The notes: generated from the letters alone by a model not told the origin. Shown: positions 6,501-14,224, counted from the stretch's first letter. The stretch: 39,808 nt of DNA from Candidatus Thalassarchaeaceae archaeon (GCA_030748775.1 JASMLH010000009.1:1-39808); one strand, 5' to 3'. Numbers and translations: made by a program.

Positions 6501-9205
6501 AGAGCGGTAATCTCCTGGTCCGAGGAATCGAAAATCCTCAGATCTGAGCCCCACTCGGTACCATCCCATGAAATTGCTATCTGGTTCTCTGCTGCGTTAC
6601 CCACGTTCTCGATTAGCAACCAGGCGCTAGCATCCTCCGAAATTAATCCGAAACCATCGCTCGAGGAAGTCCCATCAGAGCCTCTAATTGAAAGGCCCCT
6701 AGTTCTGTTCGCCTCTATTGGCAGGTTGGCATTAGCCGAGGTGTTTCCTCCATCGAGGGACAATGTCAGTCCAAGGAATCCTGAGTCTGAACCAAGTGCA
6801 TCGGAGGGGGCGTGGATTCTCAACTCTGGAAACCATCTTTCTCCCGCGCCTATCTCCACCGAACTTATTCCCCCAGGGGTATTGTCTACCCACCACCATC
6901 CACTAGGCAGGGTGGAGTCATCAACGGACAGGCTCCACGTCCCAGACAGCCTACCAGTAGATCTGATTGCAACTGATGCATCCTCACTACTCCCTGGATC
7001 TACCCTGACTGGCTCTGTTGGAATCTCGAAAGTGGCATTGTAGGTTGGGATGATGGACAATGTTTTGGTCTGGAAGTCATTGTCATATCTTGTTTGAGTC
7101 AGGTTCCTGTACGGGTCGAGGATCAACTCGAACGTGTGCTCCCCCAGGCCCCCACTCCACTCCACGCTGAAAGATGAGAATGATCCCGTACCACTTGGGT
7201 CAACTGGCTCTAAGTTTGCTATTGATCTACTTCCAATCTCAACTCCATTGGCGTAGAGCGTCGCATCAGTGAAGTCGTCAGTGTCCGATGTTCCGGCATT
7301 CTCAATGTAAGCAGTTACCGTCACCTCTTCATCGGGGTCCGGTGCACTTGGGTTGAACTCAATCCCCCGTCCGTCCGTAAGTGGCCTCACATCCGACATT
7401 GACATGGAAACTACCGTACTCCCAATTACTACGTCAAGAGCCGCATCACCATCTACGTCAGCTAGGGAAGGTGAGGACCAGGTTCTGTGTTCAAGCTCCA
7501 AGTCTTCAGACCAGGCGGAGTTTATCCCTGCAGAGGTTCCGGTGGAGCCGTCAAATGCCCATAGAGAGCGACCAAATGGTACAATCAACTCAGGCTCCCC
7601 CTCGTCGTCAATATTCATCCAAGAGGCAGCTGCCACTGCAATCTCATCGTTAGGCGTCCCACTACTCTGCTCTAGATCCCTGTTCCATGCCTCGTTGGGC
7701 GACGCCCCGCCTACATCGTGGCAGCCCGAAACTCCGTGCCTCGCCCCAGTCGTACTCTGCCACCAGGTGACCCAACAAACCCTGTCATGCTCTCCGTCTT
7801 CATCGGTATCGATTGCAGTAGGGGGTGCATCGGCAAAACCATTGGACGCTTCGAATGTCCACAACTCGCTCCCATCGCCTATCTCCATTCCTCTGAACTC
7901 GGCACCGTCGACATTGCCTGAACCATCAGCATCGCTAGGGATCGTGATAATCATCTCTGGATCGGAGTCCGAGTCTAGGTTGGCAATCACCGGTCCTGGA
8001 AGCCTGATGTGAGGGGAATTTGTATCCCCGTCTAGGTTATTCAGAGGCAACCCGTCATCCCAACTTGATCCGCCAGTCTCTGAGTCGATCTTCCAGACCC
8101 ACATCGCCCCATTGCTGGCTTCAATAGTCGTCAGGACGATAAATCCTGTCGACTCATCCATCTGCGCAAATGCCGGATCAGAGGGATGGCTTCCTTTGTC
8201 CAAGTTTACCTGCCACATCGAATTCGGAGTCCCGTTTGTCTGAAGGGGAAGTGCGAGAACTACAGGTTCTTCCGATACTTCATCCAGCGCTGCAATTACT
8301 AGTTCCGCATCCCCATTTAGATCTACATCGGCAAGTAGGGGCTGGGTAGTTGGCTTGTGACCTCCCAAGAGGCTATTGCTGTACGGGCCTTCATCGCTGC
8401 TAATCATTAGGGATTCATCAGTCCATGTCCACAGTTTTTCATCAGAGTGGCCATTCGGTGACCATCCTGTTACAGAGCATGACAACCTTGGTGACCATGC
8501 ATCTACGTGCATACTGCCTGCAGCATCGTAGACTAGGAATATTTCCGGTTGACCGTCGCTATCCACATCCACAACCACCGGAGATGCCTTGATTGCCTCT
8601 GTAGATCCAATATCGACTTGCCAAGCCAGATCTGCGTCTTCTCCCTCTATAATCCGAAGTATGCTGTGAGGGGATCCAGATACTTCCACAGTCTGAACCA
8701 GGATTGTGAACAGAGATCTGCCCCCGCATCGCTGTTCGGCCCCCTCATCGATGTTAATCGACCCTCCGAAGTCCGCAATTGGAGTTGCCAGGGAGTCTGT
8801 TCCGATTGAGTAGGACCCATAGGCCCAGTTTACCGATGGCTCGATTATTGACATCAGGGAGCTTGCATTTGACGGATCACCATATCCGGCACCCCCACTT
8901 GGTTCGTGTCCTGGAACATCTGCGTTCCTTGAACCAGTTCTGCCGAATTGTGGCCAAGGTTGGCCCCCATCCGTCCAAACAGCTACGTTTTCACCAGTTG
9001 TCATCATTTTGGCCGAATTCTCGGGATATTCTTTGTCCACAGGGGCCTCGTTGAAGACCATGTAACTCAGCGACATGGCAATAAGAAGTGTGACGGAAAG
9101 TACGCTTCGTAGCTTGCGGCGGGTCGCGACTCGAGAAGCGGCGGCTACCATCAGAATCGAAGATGCGATTCGGAATCCACTTGAACATTCGCACCAAACC
9201 CACAT
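3512..9205 (-). CDS. Giant surface protein with FG-GAP/VCBS-like propeller, CARDB and repeated Ig-like domains
   Basis: This 1897-aa protein has an N-terminal hydrophobic segment (about residues 33-50, after basic RRKLR). Roughly residues 170-640 hold FG-GAP/VCBS-type blades with calcium-loop-like motifs: VVVDVDSDGQPEIFLV, LLADVDLNGDAELVIAALD, SLADVDGDAALDVVIGS. A CARDB-like beta domain follows (VTVTAYIENAGTSDTDDF, about 670-760), then a long series of NEW3/Ig-like beta domains rich in EVEPGSS and LGPGALRTVP patterns. One membrane helix (about 1804-1822) and a 75-residue acidic, coiled-coil-like cytoplasmic tail end the protein. It should be an anchored ectodomain for adhesion or polymer binding. 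ATG 9205 fits a leaderless start 26 nt after a TATA-like box; ATG 9151 would give a more usual signal peptide. It is followed by the 206-aa gene. Confidence 0.85.
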   Translation of the reverse strand: MWVWCECSSGFRIASSILMVAAASRVATRRKLRSVLSVTLLIAMSLSYMVFNEAPVDKEYPENSAKMMTTGENVAVWTDGGQPWPQFGRTGSRNADVPGHEPSGGAGYGDPSNASSLMSIIEPSVNWAYGSYSIGTDSLATPIADFGGSINIDEGAEQRCGGRSLFTILVQTVEVSGSPHSILRIIEGEDADLAWQVDIGSTEAIKASPVVVDVDSDGQPEIFLVYDAAGSMHVDAWSPRLSCSVTGWSPNGHSDEKLWTWTDESLMISSDEGPYSNSLLGGHKPTTQPLLADVDLNGDAELVIAALDEVSEEPVVLALPLQTNGTPNSMWQVNLDKGSHPSDPAFAQMDESTGFIVLTTIEASNGAMWVWKIDSETGGSSWDDGLPLNNLDGDTNSPHIRLPGPVIANLDSDSDPEMIITIPSDADGSGNVDGAEFRGMEIGDGSELWTFEASNGFADAPPTAIDTDEDGEHDRVCWVTWWQSTTGARHGVSGCHDVGGASPNEAWNRDLEQSSGTPNDEIAVAAASWMNIDDEGEPELIVPFGRSLWAFDGSTGTSAGINSAWSEDLELEHRTWSSPSLADVDGDAALDVVIGSTVVSMSMSDVRPLTDGRGIEFNPSAPDPDEEVTVTAYIENAGTSDTDDFTDATLYANGVEIGSRSIANLEPVDPSGTGSFSSFSVEWSGGLGEHTFELILDPYRNLTQTRYDNDFQTKTLSIIPTYNATFEIPTEPVRVDPGSSEDASVAIRSTGRLSGTWSLSVDDSTLPSGWWWVDNTPGGISSVEIGAGERWFPELRIHAPSDALGSDSGFLGLTLSLDGGNTSANANLPIEANRTRGLSIRGSDGTSSSDGFGLISEDASAWLLIENVGNAAENQIAISWDGTEWGSDLRIFDSSDQEITALSLGPGEIKEVTARLGVPQSANLGDSVNTPLTMCVGSGEEEECSQVDLGFFAAGVVVRTDHQRSVPEEVLAWEVHADIPEGTSNLSWSLAGSGMSIQGWTWESSGSISISGDNVSLTGSPGTRASGWIFLDLPEDATPAFHQFFDGSTSGTDFALRLSLEVLQIHRAALEVNSPVSQPYVVDVGEPSLVILRLENSGNGDDSYILAHQLIVDENITSDPGISVSFSSNPISLGPGALRTVPLSVTLPEDTPARIPISINFSMTSVGNGSVSDSKVVVFEVRQDHRWEITTTQGGVEVNGSTFSALPGEEMTFAFNATNTGNLVDDIEFEIGTRFFVEEGDQPDGWDAGGSSAVDVSVNQTVAMEVFANVSDEAWSGSTMEVEVIVSARGFEVMSFTFFVQASHVPGWGVASSKADLEIEPEGSIVELEILQYGNSPSSPYVSVYVTGQNGWEIEPLAEMGEVEPGSSTTLLLNITPPESATHGKSVELHVRVREGDSSGLVEITLPIRVAIVHDFTMDGEGFWVISSHGGLPQVKVSNLGNSPTTIELQILSLPPGWEVEGSSEVVLGIGEERGVPISLVPDEDWSGDEKTIRILAQDPAGNQQEIILNAVQSEYSWASSPYISALVGDDATVMIYGTDSSSSVVQSSGTGELQFSSMGWLLPISSSGTGNLIIDGTSSLQYEVSAFEGGVRVVLCQISGEVTEIQATCTIGNGSDVFDFQAFLIGDEGQMIDSAIGSLSANSSTLVNLSSDSWGPSPGKRKIGIRVLDDKGRMVGDAERTYDIRRSDWNVGLVGLELEGEGEGQKVKVLTKRLNENLLEDADCIITISSGTHHSEHVVDMTQTFVPSPLLDRPDVDDEQELVATIGCAFPWDQDSDPSDDVASLILSGGTSVTDGLSNFNTGAMAAILVVGIYIGLAWIVSNYRERERMISLTQAAIEEKMAERASEESPEDEVPDSDEEVSPRGSEEGGEVELVEEEEGEVDEFEDRLRRLLDR

Positions 9206-9226
9206 TCAGACCTACGGTCTGACCGC

Positions 9227-9234
9227 TATTCATA
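9227..9234. promoter_or_regulatory. Possible shared TATA-like element of a divergent promoter
   Basis: TATTCATA reads as TATGAATA on the other strand. It lies about 26 nt upstream of ATG 9205 on the minus strand, and on the plus strand it could start the rpo7 leader near 9257. A second plus-strand TATA-like GCTTATAC lies at 9264-9271. Which one is used cannot be told from the sequence. Confidence 0.35.
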
Positions 9235-9274
9235 ACCGCCGAAGGTTTCTGCCAATCCGCTGTGCTTATACAGG

Positions 9275-9310
9275 GGAGGAGGGTCGCCGGGCCGCACGGA
9301 CCTCTCCTCC
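9275..9310 (+). promoter_or_regulatory. Stem-loop in the 5' leader of the rpo7 operon
   Basis: GGAGGAGGGTC (9275-9285) pairs with GACCTCTCCTCC (9299-9310) to give 11 base pairs with one bulged T and a 13-nt loop. Downstream, CTCCC (9342-9346) can pair with GGGAG (9381-9385), which is part of the rpo7 Shine-Dalgarno AAAGGAGGGAG. The leader before ATG 9389 could therefore control access to the ribosome site. If transcription starts from the box at 9264-9271, the first stem would be mostly outside the RNA. Confidence 0.4.
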
Positions 9311-9388
9311 AGAGGCATGGCCGATGAGGGACGGGAGGCGACTCCCCCCCACGTCCGGCTTCGGGAAGGTCCGCAAAGGAGGGAGAAA

Positions 9389-9937
9389 ATGTACACCCTT
9401 GAGACAAGAGAGGACACTATCAGAATACCCGCTGAGTACATCCGAAGGGGCCGCAGACTAGAGGATCACATCGATGAACTAGCACACGATGCCTTCGAAT
9501 GTCGCTTCGACGAGAACGAGAACTTCACACTGCTTACGTTTGACCACGAGGCAGTTGGTAGGGGCAAGATAATCCATGGCGACGGAGCGATATACCAGAA
9601 CGTGAGATTCAAGGCCCTTGTTTTCACTATGGAAAGCAATGAGGTTGTTGACGGGGCAGTCTCAGAAGTCTCCGAATACGGGGCATTCGTAAGGATTGGG
9701 CCAATGGAAGCACTCCTCCATAAGTCTCAGATTCTAGAGGAGCCCATTCAGGTAAATCTAGGAGTAAAGAGGATCGAGGGGTCGCAGACCGGAAAGCACC
9801 TCGGAGAGGGCTCCTTCGTCAGGTCTCGGATAGTGTCCAAATCAATTAACCACAACGACCCCCGTTCCAGCAAGATCGGCCTAAATTGCAAGATGGACGG
9901 CCTAGGCTCCTTCGAATGGATCGGAGGGGATGAATAG
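9389..9937 (+). CDS. rpo7: DNA-directed RNA polymerase subunit Rpo7 (RpoE')
   Basis: This is the archaeal homologue of eukaryotic Rpb7, part of the Rpo4/Rpo7 stalk that binds emerging RNA and aids open-complex formation. Of 182 aa, the N-terminal half is the tip domain with the conserved GRGKIIHGDGAIYQNVRFKALVF (split here as GRGKIIHGDGAIYQ, 58-70). An S1 RNA-binding domain follows (VVDGAVSEVSEYGAFVRIGP, 87-106). ATG 9389 is chosen over an upstream in-frame start because the strong AAAGGAGGGAG Shine-Dalgarno ends a few bases before it and because the protein then starts MYTLETRE, as in the family. It overlaps spt4 by one nucleotide and leads a four-gene transcription/translation operon. Confidence 0.96.
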   Translation: MYTLETREDTIRIPAEYIRRGRRLEDHIDELAHDAFECRFDENENFTLLTFDHEAVGRGKIIHGDGAIYQNVRFKALVFTMESNEVVDGAVSEVSEYGAFVRIGPMEALLHKSQILEEPIQVNLGVKRIEGSQTGKHLGEGSFVRSRIVSKSINHNDPRSSKIGLNCKMDGLGSFEWIGGDE

Positions 9938-10155
9938 TGGTCAAGCAACCCTTTGCGTGCGGCGAGTGCAACATGATCCTTCCAGATCCCGAGAAGAAAT
10001 CTGATCCACCACAGTGCAAGAACTGTCCAAGTGCGCCTGTAACCACCGATTGGCAGGGTTTCGTTGTGATAATGCATCCAGACAGGTCTGAAGTAGCCAA
10101 GAGGCTGAATATCACCAGTCCTGGAAGCTATGCACTGAAGGTAAACATAAGGTAG
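9937..10155 (+). CDS. spt4: Transcription elongation factor Spt4 (RpoE'')
   Basis: The 72-aa protein has the small zinc-ribbon fold of archaeal Spt4: CGECNMI near the N-terminus and CKNCPS about 19 residues on, then the family sequence TTDWQGFVVIMHP and a C-terminal SEVAKRLNI. Spt4 binds the NGN domain of Spt5 on the polymerase clamp and increases processivity. It starts at GTG 9937, which overlaps the rpo7 stop by one nucleotide, and lies 7 nt before rps24e. The order rpo7-spt4-rps24e-rps27ae is a known archaeal arrangement. Confidence 0.95.
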   Translation: MVKQPFACGECNMILPDPEKKSDPPQCKNCPSAPVTTDWQGFVVIMHPDRSEVAKRLNITSPGSYALKVNIR

Positions 10156-10162
10156 TGGAAAA

Positions 10163-10528
10163 ATGGAGATTGTCGAAAGGAGGGAGAACAATCTGCTGGA
10201 CCGGGTTGAGCTTGAGTTCCGCTGGGATCATCCCAAGGAACCTACTCCCTCGCGAGCAGAGATGATAGAGGCAGCAGCCAAGTACGAGCCAGGGGCGGAC
10301 AAGAGCCTCGTATTTGTCAAGAACGTGAACACTCGCTTTGGTATGTCAAGGACATCTGGGGTTGCACTGGTTTACGGTTCTTCCGAATCCGCCTCAATAG
10401 AACCTGAGCACATCATAGAACGTCACAAGACATCAGACGTTCCCGAAAAACCACCTACAACAGAAGAACCCACTGCTGATGATGCGGAAGAAGAACCTCC
10501 AACCGAGCAAGAAGGGGGGGATGAATGA
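10163..10528 (+). CDS. rps24e: 30S ribosomal protein S24e
   Basis: MEIVERRENNLLDRVELEF at the start, and SLVFVKNVNTRFGMSRTSG with VALVYGSSESA in the middle, mark the archaeal/eukaryotic S24e family, a small-subunit protein without a bacterial counterpart. The family core ends near residue 90. The remaining 30 or so residues form an acidic, Pro/Glu-rich tail (PPTTEEPTADDAEEEPPTEQ) that looks disordered. The stop overlaps the start of rps27ae by 4 nt. Confidence 0.95.
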   Translation: MEIVERRENNLLDRVELEFRWDHPKEPTPSRAEMIEAAAKYEPGADKSLVFVKNVNTRFGMSRTSGVALVYGSSESASIEPEHIIERHKTSDVPEKPPTTEEPTADDAEEEPPTEQEGGDE

Positions 10529-10698
10529 TGGGAGAAGGGCCGAATCCGAATGCCAAGCATTCGAAGTACTCTGTCGAGGATGGAGAACTAGTCCGTAAAG
10601 GAATTACTTGCCCAAACTGCGGACCTGGTGTTTTCCTTGGCGAGCATAGCGATAGGAAAGTCTGTGGCAAGTGCGGGCATTCTCAGTCGGACCAATAA
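10525..10698 (+). CDS. rps27ae: 30S ribosomal protein S27ae (zinc ribbon)
   Basis: This 57-aa gene reads MMGEGPNPNAKHSKYSVEDG, then CPNCGPGVFLGEHSDRKVC and GKCGHSQSDQ. The CxxC-x16-CxxC zinc ribbon and length match archaeal S27ae, which lacks the ubiquitin fused to it in eukaryotes. Two tandem ATGs (10525 and 10528) can start it; the first overlaps the rps24e stop, with GGGGGGG before it as the ribosome site. It ends the operon, and the convergent gene stops only 3 nt further on. Confidence 0.93.
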   Translation: MMGEGPNPNAKHSKYSVEDGELVRKGITCPNCGPGVFLGEHSDRKVCGKCGHSQSDQ

Positions 10699-10701
10699 AT
10701 A

Positions 10702-11661
10702 TCAAGTCCCAAACTCGCTCCAGCTCCCATCATTGGTCAGCACCATTTCCCCGATAATCCCAACACCAATACCATCCCTGCTGAAATACTTGGGACTCCC
10801 ATTGGAAAGAATCCCATCATGCCTCCAACCGGTCCATCTCCATTCACCATCAACTATAGCAGCATCCAATACGGGACCAGGAGTCTTCACCACGACCTCC
10901 TCTTCCTCGATCCTTTGAACCGACAATAGTGAACCACCATGCATCATCATCATCCATCCGCTTCCCTCTGAGTAGGAAACTCCGGCAATCTTGTCACCGA
11001 TGTCCAGAACTTTAGAGAAAATAGTCGATCCGTTTGACGGATCGATAACCACCACTCCCCCTGCCTGAGACAGAATTGCTACTCCCCCGGGAATGCCTTG
11101 GACGCAAATAATTCTGTCAATAATGCCCATTCTCGAAATCTCTGGCCACAATGGAAGCTCCTCTCTCCATATCTCTCTAGCTTCCTTGTCAACCATATAC
11201 ATCCCCGAAGCCGTGGTGAAGACCAAGTCCCCTCCCGACTGACCCATCTTCATTGGTTCGGAATCTAGGGTACGACTCCAAATTGATCCTGCAGGCCGTA
11301 GGTCTCGTCCAGAAGATGTCACTAATCGCAACTCTTCCCTGTTAGGTCCATTGATCCATTCCCCATCGAATGGCAGTGCAGCCATTCTGCATTCTCCAAA
11401 TTCCCTATCTAGCCAAACACCCACCCACCTGTCATCCAGGCATACACCGTCGACACACGGTGCTGGGAAAGGCTTGGAACCAACTCCGATTGGCTCTCCA
11501 TTTTCATCAATCCTGAGCAACTCACCTTGGGTTCCTGCCAAAATATTCGCATTCCCGCCCTTGTCGATTCTTAGGGGCGGGAAGCCAATGTACTCGCGAC
11601 TCACAACCTGGGTCCGTCGTTCAGGTATTGAAATGATGCCCGAGAATATTGAAACCTGCAT
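10702..11661 (-). CDS. Probable cytoplasmic beta-propeller protein, 319 aa
   Basis: No catalytic motif is seen. The sequence is built of repeating short beta-strand units typical of WD40/PQQ-like propellers, such as NILAGTQGELLRIDENG, GDLVFTTASGMYMVDKEAREI and VAILSQAGGVVVIDPSNG. No signal peptide or membrane helix remains once the start is placed at ATG 11661 (MQVSIFSG), which has a TATA-like TTATT block at 11685-11689. ATG 11667 is almost as good. The longer in-frame opening to 11742 would run through the divergent dtdA coding region and is less likely. Function is unknown; next to ribosomal and tRNA-editing genes it may be a scaffold. Confidence 0.7.
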   Translation of the reverse strand: MQVSIFSGIISIPERRTQVVSREYIGFPPLRIDKGGNANILAGTQGELLRIDENGEPIGVGSKPFPAPCVDGVCLDDRWVGVWLDREFGECRMAALPFDGEWINGPNREELRLVTSSGRDLRPAGSIWSRTLDSEPMKMGQSGGDLVFTTASGMYMVDKEAREIWREELPLWPEISRMGIIDRIICVQGIPGGVAILSQAGGVVVIDPSNGSTIFSKVLDIGDKIAGVSYSEGSGWMMMMHGGSLLSVQRIEEEEVVVKTPGPVLDAAIVDGEWRWTGWRHDGILSNGSPKYFSRDGIGVGIIGEMVLTNDGSWSEFGT

Positions 11662-11691
11662 CGTCATCACCAAACATGGGCATCTTATTGG
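11642..11691. promoter_or_regulatory. Interlocked divergent promoters
   Basis: Plus-strand AATATT (11645-11650) lies about 29 nt before dtdA ATG 11676 and inside the start of the leftward propeller gene. The reverse-strand AATAA (11685-11689) lies about 26 nt before ATG 11661 and inside dtdA. If both genes are leaderless, the intergenic gap is 14 nt and each promoter lies in the other gene's coding sequence. Confidence 0.4.
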
Positions 11692-12611
11692 TCGCATCCA
11701 GGGCAGACCCAGCATCGATGAACATAATGCATGCATTAACATCGTCTGGCGGATGGAAAGATCCAGAGAAATTCACTCATGGAGATGTGAGAAAAAACAA
11801 TTACACCGAAGCCCATATATTGGAAATTGACGATCTCCACATTTGGTCGGATGGAATCGACGAAATCCACCAGACTGAAACTGGCTTGGAGGTATCTGAA
11901 GTTCTTGTATTGTCCCGGCATGTGTCTAATAGCGAAGTTCCTGCCTTGACCCTTCATGCGATTGGAATACCCGGGGAAACACCTCATGGAGAGAAGGGAA
12001 TGGCAGGGGGAATCAAGGGACAGGTTGTCCCTCCCTCACCTAGGTTCGGGCCCCTATTCAGGGAAATGAGTAGAATTGCAGCAGAACATGGAGTTGATGG
12101 GGACTACGACATCACCCTCGAGGCCACTCATCACGGACCGTCGCTTTCTCGTCCAACATTGTATTTGGAGATAGGATCCACCCCTGAAAGGTGGGCCGAT
12201 AAAAGGGCGGCTGCTGTATGGACCGAAGCAATCTCGAAGTGCCTTGGACTAAATGGGGGTGAACAAATAGGACAATGGAAGGGAGAAGGTGACGTGATGG
12301 TCGGCCTCGGTGGTGGCCACTACGCTCCTCGACACCGTGCAATAATTTCGGAGTCCGAGGTATGGGTTGGTCACATATTGGCAGGGTATGCATTGGATTT
12401 TCAGGAACAGGATTCTTCAGGCCTCCTACCATCGGGAAATTGGCAGCATGCAGTTGAGAAATCCATAGAATCAACACGTTCTGCCTTTCCAGGAGGTCGC
12501 ATCTTCGTCCACTTGGATAAGAAGTCATTCAAGGGTTGGCAGAGAGAAGCACTGCGCCATCTATTAGCAGAAATTAACGTCCCCATCCTTAGGGGAAGGG
12601 ACATACTTTGA
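11676..12611 (+). CDS. dtdA: D-aminoacyl-tRNA deacylase (archaeal DtdA/GEK1 type)
   Basis: This enzyme hydrolyses D-amino acids mischarged onto tRNA, such as D-Tyr and D-Asp, and keeps translation homochiral. The 311-aa protein starts MGILLVASRADPASMNIMHA, the usual N-terminus of archaeal DtdA. It carries LEATHHGPSL (around 148-157), LEIGSTPERW, and GLGGGHYAPRHR (around 210-221), the zinc-binding and catalytic signature. ATG 11676 is preferred over an upstream in-frame ATG because it matches the family start and fits a leaderless promoter. It overlaps the proline dehydrogenase gene by 4 nt, so the two are probably co-expressed. Confidence 0.95.
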   Translation: MGILLVASRADPASMNIMHALTSSGGWKDPEKFTHGDVRKNNYTEAHILEIDDLHIWSDGIDEIHQTETGLEVSEVLVLSRHVSNSEVPALTLHAIGIPGETPHGEKGMAGGIKGQVVPPSPRFGPLFREMSRIAAEHGVDGDYDITLEATHHGPSLSRPTLYLEIGSTPERWADKRAAAVWTEAISKCLGLNGGEQIGQWKGEGDVMVGLGGGHYAPRHRAIISESEVWVGHILAGYALDFQEQDSSGLLPSGNWQHAVEKSIESTRSAFPGGRIFVHLDKKSFKGWQREALRHLLAEINVPILRGRDIL

Positions 12612-13627
12612 CCCCACAATCGTCAAGTCTCGCCTCTATCTCTGATGCGACTATGGGGATAGTGGGGAGGTCGATTGTTGGCTTGCTTCCACTGGCACCA
12701 CGCTTCTTTGTGAGATGGGTAGCTAAGCGATATGTGGCTGGAGAGAGCTTGGATCAGGCACTGGAAGTAATGAAGAGAATTTCTTCCGAGGATGCTTGCT
12801 TTACAATCGATGTTCTTGGTGAGGAGATAAGTACTCTGGCCGAGACTTCATTTTTCATCGATGAGTACGGAAGGGTCCTAGATGCAATTGCCTCAAATGG
12901 AATAGATGCAAACATCTCGATCAAACCAACCGCTTTCGGACTTCTGATTGACCAAGAGGCTGCAATCGACAACATAGAGAGAATTGTTAGAAGGGCAGCG
13001 GAGGATGAAATTTTCGTAAGGTTAGATATGGAGGATAGCAGAGTCACACAACCAACCATAGATGTCTTATTTTCTATTCACGAACGAGGATTGACGAACA
13101 TCGGCCTGGCGATCCAGGGTCGTTTGAACAGATCTATCTCTGACATAAACAATATCTGCGACAGTCTTGGCCCGGATTCAGATTTCAGAATCTGCAAAGG
13201 AATCTACCTCGAACCCGAAGAAATCGCGAGGACTGACTACAGGGGGATTGTCGACTCCACAAATGACGCTATCGATGCTGCAATTGCAAGGGGATCATAC
13301 GTGGCCATTGCATCTCACGATGATCCGGTGATTGAGCACTCCCTAGCATCCTTATCCTCGAATGGCATGGGTCCGGGGAAAACCGATCCTCGCCCAAATT
13401 CACCCCCTTCTAGAACTGGCAAGGGTTCGGGATACGAATTCCAGTTCTTACTTGGAGTCAGAGGGGATGTAAGGAGAGCACTGAGCTCAGATGGTCACCT
13501 TACTAGGGTATACCTCCCATATGGTGCGCGCTGGTATGAGTACAGCATGAGGAGACTTCGAGAGAACCCTGAAGTTGCAGTGCATGTAACAAAGGCGTTA
13601 CTGATGCCTTGGACCAATCGTAGGTGA
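12608..13627 (+). CDS. Proline dehydrogenase (monofunctional, FAD-dependent)
   Basis: Proline dehydrogenase oxidises proline to pyrroline-5-carboxylate, passing electrons to the quinone pool through FAD. The 339-aa protein shows the PRODH TIM-barrel: RYVAGESLDQALEVMKRI (39-56 region), ANISIKPTAFGLLID, VRLDMEDS, IGLAIQGRLNRS, and near the C-terminus YEFQFLLGVR and RVYLPYGARWYEYSMRRLREN, which hold proline-binding Arg residues. It has no P5C dehydrogenase domain, and no such gene is in the window. The TTG at 12608 overlaps the dtdA stop (TTGA) behind AGGGGAAGGGAC; ATG 12653 is a good alternative. Its 3' end abuts the convergent zinc-finger gene with no gap. Confidence 0.93.
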   Translation: MTPQSSSLASISDATMGIVGRSIVGLLPLAPRFFVRWVAKRYVAGESLDQALEVMKRISSEDACFTIDVLGEEISTLAETSFFIDEYGRVLDAIASNGIDANISIKPTAFGLLIDQEAAIDNIERIVRRAAEDEIFVRLDMEDSRVTQPTIDVLFSIHERGLTNIGLAIQGRLNRSISDINNICDSLGPDSDFRICKGIYLEPEEIARTDYRGIVDSTNDAIDAAIARGSYVAIASHDDPVIEHSLASLSSNGMGPGKTDPRPNSPPSRTGKGSGYEFQFLLGVRGDVRRALSSDGHLTRVYLPYGARWYEYSMRRLRENPEVAVHVTKALLMPWTNRR

Positions 13628-14221
13628 CTAGCTAGGCTTGTGGAGGTAAATCCTCCTGATTTGACCGGCTTCCCTGCTTCCAGTAAGAGTCCTGCCCTTC
13701 CCAGTGTGGATTCCTCTGACTCTCCATTTCCTTCCTTCCACCATCATTATCGAACCACAGGAGAATACTCTTTCGGGCTCACATTCAATTTTTGTCGACT
13801 CGCTGAATTCTCCATCAGTCATGGTTATTCCTATGGAAACAATGTCGCACCTAGTTGCCCACATTGAGAATATCTCAGACGCATTCATGACCCTTCTTTC
13901 CTTAGAACCCGAGTCATCTATTCTGGTTATCTTCCAGGAAATGCCATCGTGCTCGAAAACGTCTCCAATCGATATTTCTTCATCCTCGTCTGCTTCAATT
14001 TCGGCTCGAAAGCTTCGTTTTCCGTCTGAAAGGGTTGTTTTGACTTTGACTGCTTTCGGTGGCCTCAGCATCAGCTTGTGCACTGATCCACAACGCTTGC
14101 ACTTGACTAGTAGATCCTCTCCTTTCCCTTTCGGGTTGCTTTTGATAACCTCATGGTCGTGCTTGCCTGAGCAACTAGGGCAATCTGCGATGCCCGTCTC
14201 ACCAATCTCCGCTCCCCTCAC
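13628..14221 (-). CDS. HVO_0476-like archaeal zinc-finger protein
   Basis: The 197-aa protein opens with a zinc ribbon (CPSCSGKHDHE ... VKCKRCGSVHKL, residues 14-49), then a basic linker and two small beta domains, each with a pattern like GDVFEHDGISWKITRID and GSIMMVEGRKWRVRGI. This layout matches the conserved euryarchaeal HVO_0476 family, whose function is not established; a nucleic-acid role is likely from the ribbon. It starts at GTG 14221, three bases from the start of the divergent methyltransferase-like gene as called, and its stop is adjacent to that of proline dehydrogenase. Confidence 0.85.
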   Translation of the reverse strand: MRGAEIGETGIADCPSCSGKHDHEVIKSNPKGKGEDLLVKCKRCGSVHKLMLRPPKAVKVKTTLSDGKRSFRAEIEADEDEEISIGDVFEHDGISWKITRIDDSGSKERRVMNASEIFSMWATRCDIVSIGITMTDGEFSESTKIECEPERVFSCGSIMMVEGRKWRVRGIHTGKGRTLTGSREAGQIRRIYLHKPS

Positions 14222-14224
14222 AAA

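Noticed and set aside
6417-7043. 208-aa plus-strand open frame
   Set aside because: Antisense to the same surface-protein gene, low-complexity, no start signals.
7353-8012. 219-aa plus-strand open frame
   Set aside because: It lies fully antisense to the propeller part of the 1897-aa gene, is Ser/Pro-rich and has no recognisable domain; a shadow frame.
11661-11742. Longer N-terminus of the propeller protein
   Set aside because: It overlaps the first 67 nt of divergent dtdA and reads as a dtdA shadow; no family support.
12112-12528. 138-aa minus-strand open frame
   Set aside because: Antisense to dtdA, which is firmly identified.
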